Positions 18,031 through 26,544 of a stretch of DNA of 37,300 nucleotides are shown in pieces. The notes beneath the pieces were generated by a model. It saw only the letters and a program-made list of their open reading frames with translations, was not told the DNA's origin and searched no databases. This stretch comes from a bacterium. Lineage in GTDB: Bacteria; Actinomycetota; Acidimicrobiia; Acidimicrobiales; CATQHL01. The DNA lies in the NCBI GenBank assembly GCA_026706565.1, contig JAPOYM010000075.1, positions 1-37,300 of the forward strand, written 5' to 3'. Numbering within the stretch: the first letter of the stretch is position 1; each line of letters begins with the position of its first letter. The position numbers were made by a program, and so were the translations under genes.

Positions 18031-18053
18031 GGCGGGGCGTTCGCCCCCCCGCC
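18031..18053. terminator. Candidate hairpin between convergent SCP2 and xsc genes
   Basis: ggcgggg / ccccgcc, 9-nt loop. Confidence 0.35.
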
Positions 18054-18091
18054 GCGCCGGGTCGTGCTCGTTGCCGGCGCCGCAGAGGCGG

Positions 18092-19858
18092 TCATGTGTA
18101 GTCGGCGTACTTCTCCAGGTGGCGGACGGGGCGGCTGAGGGCGTCCTTGCGGAACGGGTCGCCCAGCTCCTTGGTACACATGACCTCCAGCACTGTGGTG
18201 CGGCCGGCGTTCATCTGGGCGTCGATCGCCGCGGTCAGCGCCGGCCCCACGTCCTCGAGGCAGCGGACCCGCACGCCGTCGGCGCCCATGGCCCGGGCCA
18301 CCTCGGACCAGTCCTCGCCGCCGTCGAGTTCGCCGGCCACGAAGCGACGGCCGTAGAAGTCCACCTGGTTCTTCTTCTCGGCGCCCCACTGGCGGTTGTG
18401 GAACACCACCGCGGTGACCGGGATGTCGTGGCGCACCGCCGTCATGGTCTCCACCATGCTCATGGCCCACGCCCCGTCGCCCACGTAGGCCACCGCGGGG
18501 CGGTCCGGCGCGGCCTTCTTGGCGCCGATGATGGTGGGCAGCGCGTAGCCGCAGTTGCCCCAGCTCATGGCGGCGAAGAACGACCGGGGCTCCTCGAAGC
18601 GCAGGTAGCTGTTGGCCACCGAGTTGATGTTGCCGATGTCGGTGGACACCATCACCCGCTCGGGCATCGCCCGCTCCAGCTCGCGCAGCACCTGGCGGGG
18701 GTGCATCCAGTCGTCGGCCTCCGCCGCGGCCTGCTTGATCGCCTCGACGCTGAAATCGTCGGTCTCCTCGGTCCAGTCGTCGAGTTCGGCCTCCCAGTCG
18801 GCCACCTCCGCGGCGATGCCGGCGGCCCGCTGGGCCTTGGTGGCGTCGCAGGCCAGTTCCCGGCTGGCCAGGCGCCGGGTGAGTGCGCTCGCCGCGGCGC
18901 CGGCGTCGCCGCATACGCCCACGTCGATGCGCTTGACGAGCCCGAGCATCTTGGAGTCGGCGTCCACCTGGATGACCTTGGCGCCGCTGGGCCAGTAGTC
19001 CAGGCCGTGCTGGGGCAGCGTGCCGAACGGACCCAGCCGGGTGCCCAGCGCCAGCACCGCGTCGGCTCGTGAGATCAGGCGCATCGCTGCCTTCGAGCCC
19101 TGGTAGCCCAGCGGCCCGCACCGCAGAGGGTGCGACGCCGGGAAGGAGTCGTTGTGCAGGTAGCTGTTCACCACCGGGCAGCCCAGGCGCTCGGCCAGCG
19201 CCACCGTCTCGGCCATGGCGTCGCCCATCACAACCCCGCCGCCGGCGATCATCACCGGGAACGAGGCCCCGGCCAGCAGGTCGGCCGCTGCGGCCAGGCT
19301 GCGGTCGCCTCCCGGACCCCGGTCGAGGCGCTGCGGCGCCGGTATCTCCACGTCGATGTCGCCGTAGAAGCGGTCGCGGGGGATGTTGAGCTGCGTGGGT
19401 CCCATCTCCGACAGCGCCCGGTCGAAGCAGCGGGCCGTCAGCTCGGCCATGCGGCGCTCGTTGTTGACGTGGCCCTGGTACTTGGTGAACTCCTGGAACA
19501 TCGGCAGCTGGTTGGCCTCCTGGAACCCGCCGAGACCGATGCCCATCGTCCCCGCCTCGGGCGTGACGATCACGACGGGGCTGTGGGCCCAGAACGCCGC
19601 GGCGACGGCGGTCACGCAGTTGGAGATGCCCGGGCCGTTCTGGCCGATCACGACGCCGTGGCGGCCGCTCACGCGGCTGAAGCCGTCTGCCATGTGGGCC
19701 GCGCCCTGCTCGTGCACCACCGGCACCAGCTCGATGCCGGCCGGCTCGAAGATGTCCATGGCGTCCATGAAGGCGCTGCCCATGATGCCGAAGATGGTGT
19801 CGACGCCGTGGGCGACCATCGTCTCCACGAACGCCTCGCTGGGGGTCATGCGGGTCAT
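18092..19858 (-). CDS. xsc: Sulfoacetaldehyde acetyltransferase
   Basis: MTPSEAFVETMVAHGVDTIFGIMGSAFMDAMDIFEPAGIELVPVVHEQGAAHMADGFSRVSGRHGVVIGQNGPGISNCVTAVAAAFWAHSPVVIVTPEAGTMGIGLGGFQEANQLPMFQEFTKYQGHVNN, highly characteristic of Xsc. Confidence 0.95.
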   Translation of the reverse strand: MTRMTPSEAFVETMVAHGVDTIFGIMGSAFMDAMDIFEPAGIELVPVVHEQGAAHMADGFSRVSGRHGVVIGQNGPGISNCVTAVAAAFWAHSPVVIVTPEAGTMGIGLGGFQEANQLPMFQEFTKYQGHVNNERRMAELTARCFDRALSEMGPTQLNIPRDRFYGDIDVEIPAPQRLDRGPGGDRSLAAAADLLAGASFPVMIAGGGVVMGDAMAETVALAERLGCPVVNSYLHNDSFPASHPLRCGPLGYQGSKAAMRLISRADAVLALGTRLGPFGTLPQHGLDYWPSGAKVIQVDADSKMLGLVKRIDVGVCGDAGAAASALTRRLASRELACDATKAQRAAGIAAEVADWEAELDDWTEETDDFSVEAIKQAAAEADDWMHPRQVLRELERAMPERVMVSTDIGNINSVANSYLRFEEPRSFFAAMSWGNCGYALPTIIGAKKAAPDRPAVAYVGDGAWAMSMVETMTAVRHDIPVTAVVFHNRQWGAEKKNQVDFYGRRFVAGELDGGEDWSEVARAMGADGVRVRCLEDVGPALTAAIDAQMNAGRTTVLEVMCTKELGDPFRKDALSRPVRHLEKYADYT

Positions 19859-19882
19859 GTCCTCATCCTCCGTTGAACAAGA

Positions 19883-22696
19883 TCACAGCGCGTAGGCGGC
19901 GGGGGCGGGCTTGAGCGGGCGGGCGTACCACAGGGGCCGGCGCAGACCGCCGGGGCCCGGCGCGGGGCGGGTCATGGCCAGCCACTCCCGGTAGGCCGCC
20001 CTGGCCTCGGCGGTGTCCACGACCACGTCGCCGTAGTCGTCGCCGGGCTGGGCGGGCGAAACCCGCACCCGCTGGTGCCAGCACTGCATGCCCGAGACAG
20101 GGTCGGGCTGCACGCAGAAGGTGAGGTTCTGGTGCACGCCGGTGTCGCTCCACCAGATCCGTTCGGTGTCGTCGTCGGCGCTGGCGTGGCTCTGGGGGCG
20201 GCCCCGGCGCCTCAGCCGCCAGACCGTGCCGTCGTTGCTGATGTCGGCGTCGCCGCCCGCCCAGGACCCGCCGGTCGACGGATCCAGGCGCCAGCGGCCC
20301 ATGTGGTGCGACGCCGCCACCACGCCGGGGCGGATCCCCTCGGTGCGCCAGGCGCCGATCACGAAGTGGCCGATGCGGGTGGTGATCCGCACCAGGCCGC
20401 CCACCTCGATGCCGAGCGCCTCGGCGTCGGAGGGGTGGATCCACAACGGGTGGCGGTGGCTCAGTTCCGACAGCCACTTGCTGTTGGCCGAGCGGGTATG
20501 GATCAGCGTCGGGATGCGGAACGTCGGCAGCAGGATCCGCTCGTCGCCGGCCAGGTCCAGGTCCTCCCAGTGCACGTGCGACGGGATCCAGGTCGGCGTG
20601 GCGTACTCGGGCCAGCCCCAGTCCGCCAGCGTCTCGGAGTACAGCTCCAGCTTGCGCGACGGGGTCGGGAAGCCCTCCCGGGCTGTGCCGTCCACCTGCA
20701 CCGCCGGCGAGCCGTCGCCGAGGCCCGGCAGGTGCAGGCCGGCCAGGTCCTCCGGCGAGCCCGACCAGGCGCCGGGGGTGCCGGAGCGGCGGAAGACGCC
20801 GGCTTCGTCGAGGTCGCAGTCCTGCAACTCCGACGGATCGACTTGGCGCTCGTACGGCAGGTACATGTCGCCCTCGAGGGCGTAGGCCCCCCGGTCGCGC
20901 ATGAACTCCAGCGGCGTCTGACCTGCCGCCGCGGCGTCGTCGGCGAGCCCCGGAACCGCTGCGAACATGGCCCCGTAGTACTCGTCGGTGCTCAGGCGCG
21001 TTCCGGGTTCGGCGGGGCTCTCGAACCAGCGGCGGATGCCCAGGGCGCCGTCGGGGTCGATGCGCCACGACAGCTCGATCCAGAACTCGTTCTCCTCCCA
21101 CACCTCGCCGGGGTTGAACTCGTGCGTGCGCGACTCGTGGGTCACGGCGTCGCCGCGGATCTCGGCGTAGCGGCGCAGCACCGGCTGGCGGAAGCCGATC
21201 CAGCGCCCGGCGTGGGTCTCGAAGCTGGCCACGTCATGGCGCTCCGCCCCGACCCCCATGGGCAGCACGTAGTCCGCGAATACGGCCGTCTCCGACCAGG
21301 TCGGCGTGAGGGCCACGTGGCAGGCGACCTTGTCGGGGTCGGTGAGGGCCTCCAGCCAGCTGAACCCGTCGGGATTGGTCCACACCGGGTTGTAGACCCG
21401 GCTGAAGTACACCTCCAGGCGGCCCCGGCCCTCCGCCAGGAAGTGCGGCAGCAGGATCGACATCTCGTGGTAGGCCAGCGGGTACTCCTGCGGCCAGCTG
21501 AGCTCGTTCCACTGCTCGGGGGGCGGGGCCGACGGCGGGTGCGGCGCCTTGTACTTGTTCCAGCCGTTGCCGGTGGTGCCCCCGACGGTGCCCACCGAGC
21601 CGGTGAGCACGTTCAAGAAGAACAGGCATCGGGCCGTCTGCCAGCCGCCCAGGTTGCCGGCGCCCGCCGCCCGCCAGTTGTGGGAGGCGAACCTGGTGGG
21701 ATGGGCGCCGATGATCCCGGCGATCTCGCTGATCTGCGACGCCGCCACGCCGCAGACCCGCTCGGCCTCCTCGGGCGTGCAGGCGGCGTAGTCGTCGAGC
21801 AGGGCGGGGCCCACCGAGTCGAACTCCACCGGGCGGTGCGGGTGGCGCTGTCGCAGGTAGACCTCCCAGTTGCACCAGCGTCGCACGAAGTCGCGCTCCC
21901 AGGCGCCGTTGAGCAGCAGCAGCCGGGCGATGGCCAGCAGCAGGAACGGCTCGGTGCCGGGCCACGCCGGCAGCCAGTGGTCGGCCTTGGCGCCGGTGTT
22001 GGAGAGCCGGGGATCCACGCAAATGACCGTCGCCCCCTTGGCTTGCGCCTCGATGATCCGCTGGGCGTGCGGGTTGAAGTAGTGGCCCGACTCCAGGTGC
22101 GAGGAGATGAGGAAAATCACCTCGGCGTTGGCGAAATCCGACGACGGCCGGTCGTGGCCCATCCAGCTCTGGTAGCCGATGCGGGCGTTGGAGCTGCAGA
22201 TGTTGGTGTGGCTGTTGTGGCCGTCCACCCCCCAGCATTGGAGCACCCGCTCGGCGTAACCGTCCTCGCCGGGGCGCCCGACGTGGTACATCACCTCGTT
22301 CCGGCGGCCCTCGGCGATGGCGGTGCGGATGCGGCCACCGATGTCGTTGAGGGCCTCGTCCCAGCTCACGCGTTCCCATTGCCCCGAGCCCCGCTCCCCG
22401 GCCCGCCGCAGCGGGTAGAGGATCCGCTCGTGGTCGTCGATCTGGTTGAGCGTGGCCGGGCCCTTGGCGCAGTTCCGCCCCCGGCTGGCCGGATGCAGGG
22501 GATTGCCCTCGATGCGGTCGATGCGCCCGGTGGCCTGATTGACGTGGCACAGCAGGCCGCAAGCGGCCTCGCAGTTGAAGCAGGTGGTGGGCACCAAGGT
22601 GTGACGGTGCTCCAGCCGGCGGGGCCAGGCCTTGGCGTCGAGCGAGGTGACGTCGTGCCAGGTCTCGTGCGGGGGATAGCCGGACAACTCGGGCAC
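19883..22696 (-). CDS. soeA: Molybdopterin oxidoreductase large subunit, SoeA-like (candidate cytoplasmic sulfite dehydrogenase)
   Basis: GTG start, no Tat signal; CFNCEAACGLLCHV...GRNCAKG FeS motif; ICSSNARIGYQSWMG; SHLESGHYFNPHAQRI; adjacent to FeS-NrfD fusion and xsc. Specific SoeA call rests on context. Confidence 0.7.
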   Translation of the reverse strand: MPELSGYPPHETWHDVTSLDAKAWPRRLEHRHTLVPTTCFNCEAACGLLCHVNQATGRIDRIEGNPLHPASRGRNCAKGPATLNQIDDHERILYPLRRAGERGSGQWERVSWDEALNDIGGRIRTAIAEGRRNEVMYHVGRPGEDGYAERVLQCWGVDGHNSHTNICSSNARIGYQSWMGHDRPSSDFANAEVIFLISSHLESGHYFNPHAQRIIEAQAKGATVICVDPRLSNTGAKADHWLPAWPGTEPFLLLAIARLLLLNGAWERDFVRRWCNWEVYLRQRHPHRPVEFDSVGPALLDDYAACTPEEAERVCGVAASQISEIAGIIGAHPTRFASHNWRAAGAGNLGGWQTARCLFFLNVLTGSVGTVGGTTGNGWNKYKAPHPPSAPPPEQWNELSWPQEYPLAYHEMSILLPHFLAEGRGRLEVYFSRVYNPVWTNPDGFSWLEALTDPDKVACHVALTPTWSETAVFADYVLPMGVGAERHDVASFETHAGRWIGFRQPVLRRYAEIRGDAVTHESRTHEFNPGEVWEENEFWIELSWRIDPDGALGIRRWFESPAEPGTRLSTDEYYGAMFAAVPGLADDAAAAGQTPLEFMRDRGAYALEGDMYLPYERQVDPSELQDCDLDEAGVFRRSGTPGAWSGSPEDLAGLHLPGLGDGSPAVQVDGTAREGFPTPSRKLELYSETLADWGWPEYATPTWIPSHVHWEDLDLAGDERILLPTFRIPTLIHTRSANSKWLSELSHRHPLWIHPSDAEALGIEVGGLVRITTRIGHFVIGAWRTEGIRPGVVAASHHMGRWRLDPSTGGSWAGGDADISNDGTVWRLRRRGRPQSHASADDDTERIWWSDTGVHQNLTFCVQPDPVSGMQCWHQRVRVSPAQPGDDYGDVVVDTAEARAAYREWLAMTRPAPGPGGLRRPLWYARPLKPAPAAYAL

Positions 22697-22710
22697 GGCG
22701 CGATCTCCGT

Positions 22711-24225
22711 CTAGGAGAGCGGGACGGACTGGCCCGCCTGCACGAAGCTGTCCTCGTAGAACCACATGCCGGCGACGGCACAGATCCCAGCCGCGGCGGC
22801 CGGCCAGGGGCCTGTACCGGTTGCAAGGCCGGCAGAAACGAGTGCGGCCGGGACGGCCAGGCCCAGCACGACCCCGCCTGCCCAGAACCGGCGGGCGTAG
22901 CGGCCGCGGGTCATCGCCGCCACCGCAGCGGAGACGTGGGCCGTGCGGTGCGGAGCCAGCTCGACCGCCACGAGCACCGCCGTGGCTGCCAACCCCGCCA
23001 GCAGCACCCACTGCACCGTGTCGGCGCTGGGCACGTCCGCGGCCAGGTCCAGCACGGCGTAGCCGGCGCTGCCCGCCACCGCGGCCTGCGCCAGCAGCGT
23101 CGGCAGCACCAGGTGCGACTGCCAGAGGTCGCGACCCTCGCACTGGGCGAACAGGAAGGCGGTGTAGCCCGCCGTGGCCGCGGCCAGCAGCGCAGCCGGG
23201 GCGGCGAGCGCCTGCAGCGCCCCAACCGAGCCGACCACGCCGGCACCGAACCAGGCCGCGCAGACCGCGGCGAAGGCCCCGAGGACCACGGCGCCCTTCA
23301 CCAGCCAGGACCGGCGGTTGGCCCGGGTTATCAGGTAGTAGAAGCGGTCGGGCCGGCGCAGGTCCCACACCAGCAGGACTCCCGTGATCGCCAGGAACAC
23401 GCCGGCGACCACCGCCGGCACCACGCCCGCCACGGCCTGCTCGCCGCCGTGGCCGAGCAGCACCAGCAACGCAGCCACGGCCATCGTGCCCGCGGCGACC
23501 GCTTTGGTGACCAAGTAGCCGGCCACCTTCGCCTTCCAGGTCATCTGGTGCGCGGTGGTGTAGGTCGTGCGGGCCTCTACGCCGGCGCTGCGGGCATCGG
23601 GGGTCGGGTGCTGGGGGGTGGTGTCGGCCCAGATCATCCCGTCGCCGGCGATCGCTGTGCGCAGCGGATCCAGCGACGCCGGGTTGGCGCCCAGGTAGTG
23701 GACCTTGGGCAGGGTCCCCTGCTCGGGAGCCCGCACCGCGGTGTCGCTGCGTGCGATGAGACTGGTGGTCTCGTCATCGGGGTCGTCGAGATCGGCCACC
23801 TTGATGGCGTGCGTTGGGCACACCACGACGCAACTCGGCTCGAGACCTTGCTCGATGCGATGGTTGCAGAAATTGCACTTGTTCGCGGTGTTCGTGTCCG
23901 GGTTGATGTAGATGGCGTCGTAGGGGCAGGCGTTCATGCACCCCTTGCAGCCGATGCAGTTCTCGTCGTCGAAGTCCACGACGCCGTTGGGTGCCCGGAA
24001 CAGCGCGTTCGTGGGGCAGATGGCGATGCACGGCGCGTCGTCGCAGTGATTGCAGCGCATCACCGAGAAGTGCCGGTCGACGTCGGGGAACGAGCCCGTC
24101 TCGATGTACTTGACCCAGGTCCGGTTCACGCCGAGGGGGATGTCGTGCTCGCTCTTGCACGCCACCGTGCAGGCGTGACAGCCGATGCAGCTCTCGCTGT
24201 CGAGCAGGAAGCCGAGCCGGGTCAC
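22711..24225 (-). CDS. Fused 4x[4Fe-4S] ferredoxin subunit and NrfD/DmsC-like membrane anchor (SoeB-SoeC-like fusion)
   Basis: GTG start; CIGCHACTVACKSEHDIPLGVNRTWVK, CNHCDDAPCIAICP, CIGCKGCMNACPYDAIYI, CNFCNHRIEQGLEPSCVVVCP followed in frame by multi-TM segment with WDLRRPDRFYYLITRANRRSWLVKGA and LWQSHLVLPTLLAQ. Confidence 0.88.
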   Translation of the reverse strand: MTRLGFLLDSESCIGCHACTVACKSEHDIPLGVNRTWVKYIETGSFPDVDRHFSVMRCNHCDDAPCIAICPTNALFRAPNGVVDFDDENCIGCKGCMNACPYDAIYINPDTNTANKCNFCNHRIEQGLEPSCVVVCPTHAIKVADLDDPDDETTSLIARSDTAVRAPEQGTLPKVHYLGANPASLDPLRTAIAGDGMIWADTTPQHPTPDARSAGVEARTTYTTAHQMTWKAKVAGYLVTKAVAAGTMAVAALLVLLGHGGEQAVAGVVPAVVAGVFLAITGVLLVWDLRRPDRFYYLITRANRRSWLVKGAVVLGAFAAVCAAWFGAGVVGSVGALQALAAPAALLAAATAGYTAFLFAQCEGRDLWQSHLVLPTLLAQAAVAGSAGYAVLDLAADVPSADTVQWVLLAGLAATAVLVAVELAPHRTAHVSAAVAAMTRGRYARRFWAGGVVLGLAVPAALVSAGLATGTGPWPAAAAGICAVAGMWFYEDSFVQAGQSVPLS

Positions 24226-24833
24226 CCGACGCCTCCCGCGCTCACAGCCGCGCTGGGGGAGAGCCGGTGGATCCCCGCGCACAGCAACTCCACCAGGTGA
24301 CCGAACGTGTCCTCGGGGTCGTGCGGCAGCGGATGGCCGTCGCCCGACTCGAGGTGGCTGAAGCCGTGGAACGCGCTGCGCAGCGTGCGCGCCGCATGGA
24401 CGCGGTCTGTCTCGCCGAGGTCGTAGTCGCGCAGCACCTGGCCCAGAACGGCCAGCACCTTCTCCACCGCGGCTTCGAGTTCGGCGTCCCCGGCGCACGG
24501 GTAGCGGTCGGTGGCCGCATAGATGCCCGGGTGGTCGCGGACCATCTGCCGCCAGGCACGGCCCACCGCGGCCACGGCGTCGTCGCCGGAAAGCCCGACG
24601 GCGGCGTCGGCCAGCCTCCGAGCCAAGATCACGCGACCCAGGAGGCTGAGGCTGCGGAGCAGATCGTCGTAGCCATCGACGTGGCGGTACAGCGCCGGCT
24701 GGCGAACGCCGAGCATGCCGGCGACCCGGGTGAGGGTCAGCTTGTCGAGGCCCTCGGCATCGGAGATCTGCGCCGCCGCCGACACCACCCTGTCGCGGTC
24801 GAGCGGCCGGCGCGCGTTCGGGGCGCGCGTCAA
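24222..24833 (-). CDS. TetR/AcrR family transcriptional regulator
   Basis: LDRDRVVSAAAQISDAEGLDKLTLTRVAGMLGVRQPALYRHVDGYDDLLRSL HTH; overlaps next gene by 4 bp. Confidence 0.92.
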   Translation of the reverse strand: MTRAPNARRPLDRDRVVSAAAQISDAEGLDKLTLTRVAGMLGVRQPALYRHVDGYDDLLRSLSLLGRVILARRLADAAVGLSGDDAVAAVGRAWRQMVRDHPGIYAATDRYPCAGDAELEAAVEKVLAVLGQVLRDYDLGETDRVHAARTLRSAFHGFSHLESGDGHPLPHDPEDTFGHLVELLCAGIHRLSPSAAVSAGGVG

Positions 24834-24908
24834 CGCTCGCCTCGCCAGGGGATCAGCCGCTTCCCCGCTGCCCGCATCGCGCCGTCCGTGCTGACACCCA
24901 GATCGCGC

Positions 24909-26276
24909 TCACCGCTGCAGCCAACCGTCCAAGCGGTCGAGCGCACCGTCGAGGCGGCTCAGCAGGTCGTCGATCACGGCGGCGTCGGCCACTAGGGGCG
25001 GCGAGACCGACAGCATCACCGCGCCCCGGCCGTCGGGGCGCACCAGCACGCGGGCCTCGCGCACCAGCCGGCCCAGCACGCCTCCCGGCAGCAGCTCAGC
25101 ACTCTCGGCGTCGCTGAGTTCGGTGCCGGAGCCGCGGTCGCGCATCAGCTCCAGGGCGTAGAAGTAGCCGGTGCCGCGTACGTCCTTGACGCAGGAATGG
25201 GCTTGCATCAGCGCCCGCAGACCGTCGCCGAGCCGAGCCTCGTTGTCCAGCACGCCGCCGAGGATGTCCTCGTCGCGCAGCGCGGCCATGTTGGCGACTG
25301 CCACGGCGGTGGCCACCGGGTGGCCGCCGAAGGTGGCGCCGTGCAGGAACGTGCCCGCCGGCGAGTCCCACACCCGCTCCAGCAGGGGGCCGCGCACCAC
25401 GACCCCGGCTAGGGGCTGGTAGGCGCTGGTCACGCCCTTGGCGAACGTGATCATGTCGGGGCGGGCGCCGAAGCGCTGGCTGCCGAACCAGTGCCCGAGG
25501 CGCCCGAAGGCGTTGATGACCTCATCGGCGCACAGCAGCACTCCGTAGTCGTCGCAGATGCGGCGCAGCTCCTGCCAGTAGCCCGCCGGCGGCACGAGCG
25601 CGCCGCGGCCGTTCTGGACCGGCTCGGCGATCAGCATGGCCACCGTCTCGGGGCCCTCGGCGGTGATCGCCTCCTCGACGGCGGTCACACAGGGCAACTC
25701 CCGGGCGCTCGTGGCGGCATCGAGACGGCAGCCCAGCGTGTTCGGCACGTGCCGCACGCCGTCTACGAGCATCGGCGCGTACGGTTCTCGCAGGTTGGGA
25801 ACGCCCGTCAGCGTGAGGGCGCCGAGCGTGGTGCCGTGGTACGCCCAGTGTCGGGCGATCACCTTGTGGCGCTGCTCCTCGCCGTTGGCCAGGTGGTAGC
25901 AGCGGGCGAACTTGAGCGCCGACTCCACCGCCTCGGAGCCCGAGTTGACGAAGAACACCCGGTCGAGGTCGCCGGGCGCTACGGCGGCGATCATCGAAGC
26001 GGCCTCCACGGCCGACGGGTGGGCGAAGCCCCAGTTCGGATAGAAGGCCAGCTTGTCCATCTGCTTCGCCGCGGCGGCCGTCAGGTCGCCTCGACCGTGC
26101 CCCAGGTTGGTGCAGAACAAGCCCGCGAGACCGTCGAGGTACTCGTTGCCTTCGGTGTCCCAGACGTAGCAACCCTCGCCGCGCTCGATTACCACCAGAT
26201 CGCCCGCGCTCCAAGCGTCGCCCCGTGTGAAATGAGGGAGTAGATGGCGGCTAGCCCGCTCGCGGTAGTCCGGCAT
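24909..26276 (-). CDS. Class III PLP aminotransferase (candidate taurine:pyruvate or taurine:2-oxoglutarate aminotransferase)
   Basis: VWDTEGNEYLDGLAGLFCTNLGHGR; FVNSGSEAVESALKFARCYH; LLCADEVINAFGRLGHWFGSQ; ITFAKGVTSAYQPLAGV (PLP Lys). Taurine specificity inferred from xsc in the same operon. Confidence 0.85.
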   Translation of the reverse strand: MPDYRERASRHLLPHFTRGDAWSAGDLVVIERGEGCYVWDTEGNEYLDGLAGLFCTNLGHGRGDLTAAAAKQMDKLAFYPNWGFAHPSAVEAASMIAAVAPGDLDRVFFVNSGSEAVESALKFARCYHLANGEEQRHKVIARHWAYHGTTLGALTLTGVPNLREPYAPMLVDGVRHVPNTLGCRLDAATSARELPCVTAVEEAITAEGPETVAMLIAEPVQNGRGALVPPAGYWQELRRICDDYGVLLCADEVINAFGRLGHWFGSQRFGARPDMITFAKGVTSAYQPLAGVVVRGPLLERVWDSPAGTFLHGATFGGHPVATAVAVANMAALRDEDILGGVLDNEARLGDGLRALMQAHSCVKDVRGTGYFYALELMRDRGSGTELSDAESAELLPGGVLGRLVREARVLVRPDGRGAVMLSVSPPLVADAAVIDDLLSRLDGALDRLDGWLQR

Positions 26277-26281
26277 TCGAT

Positions 26282-26314
26282 GGTCCCTGGTCGGTCCCTG
26301 GTCGGTCCCTGGTC
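26282..26314. repeat. Exact 3 x 11-bp tandem repeat immediately 5' of the aminotransferase start
   Basis: ggtccctggtc at 26282, 26293 and 26304. Confidence 0.9.
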
Positions 26315-26340
26315 CTGTGGGGGTGGTTCCTCCGCCCTGT

Positions 26341-26402
26341 TCGGTTAGATACTGCCACACTTCCATGATGTTGTCTAACCGATGAGGGTCGGCATCTAAT
26401 CG
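26341..26402 (-). promoter_or_regulatory. Candidate operator with repeated TCTAACCGA half-sites upstream of sulfonate operon
   Basis: tcggttagata (26341-26351) / tgtctaaccga (26372-26382), one mismatch; third half-site tctaatcg at 26395-26402. Confidence 0.45.
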
Positions 26403-26544
26403 TTGAGCGGGCGGTCGCCCGTCGGCCCATCGCACAGGCGCAGCCCGTCTTGGGGCGCTGGCCGGGACCGACTGCGGCCCGCCCTCGGTTGTTGCTCGGG
26501 GCGCTCGGCGGAATCCGGGCGCGCTGCGGGGCAGACTCAGCCCC

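Noticed and set aside
20075-22714. 879-aa plus-strand ORF antisense to the Mo-oxidoreductase
   Set aside because: GC-driven antisense frame with no recognisable domain; the minus frame has FeS and Mo-pterin motifs.
19883-23368. 1161-aa version of the Mo-oxidoreductase
   Set aside because: N-terminal 224 residues are the wrong frame of the FeS-NrfD gene; coding signal begins at GTG 22696.
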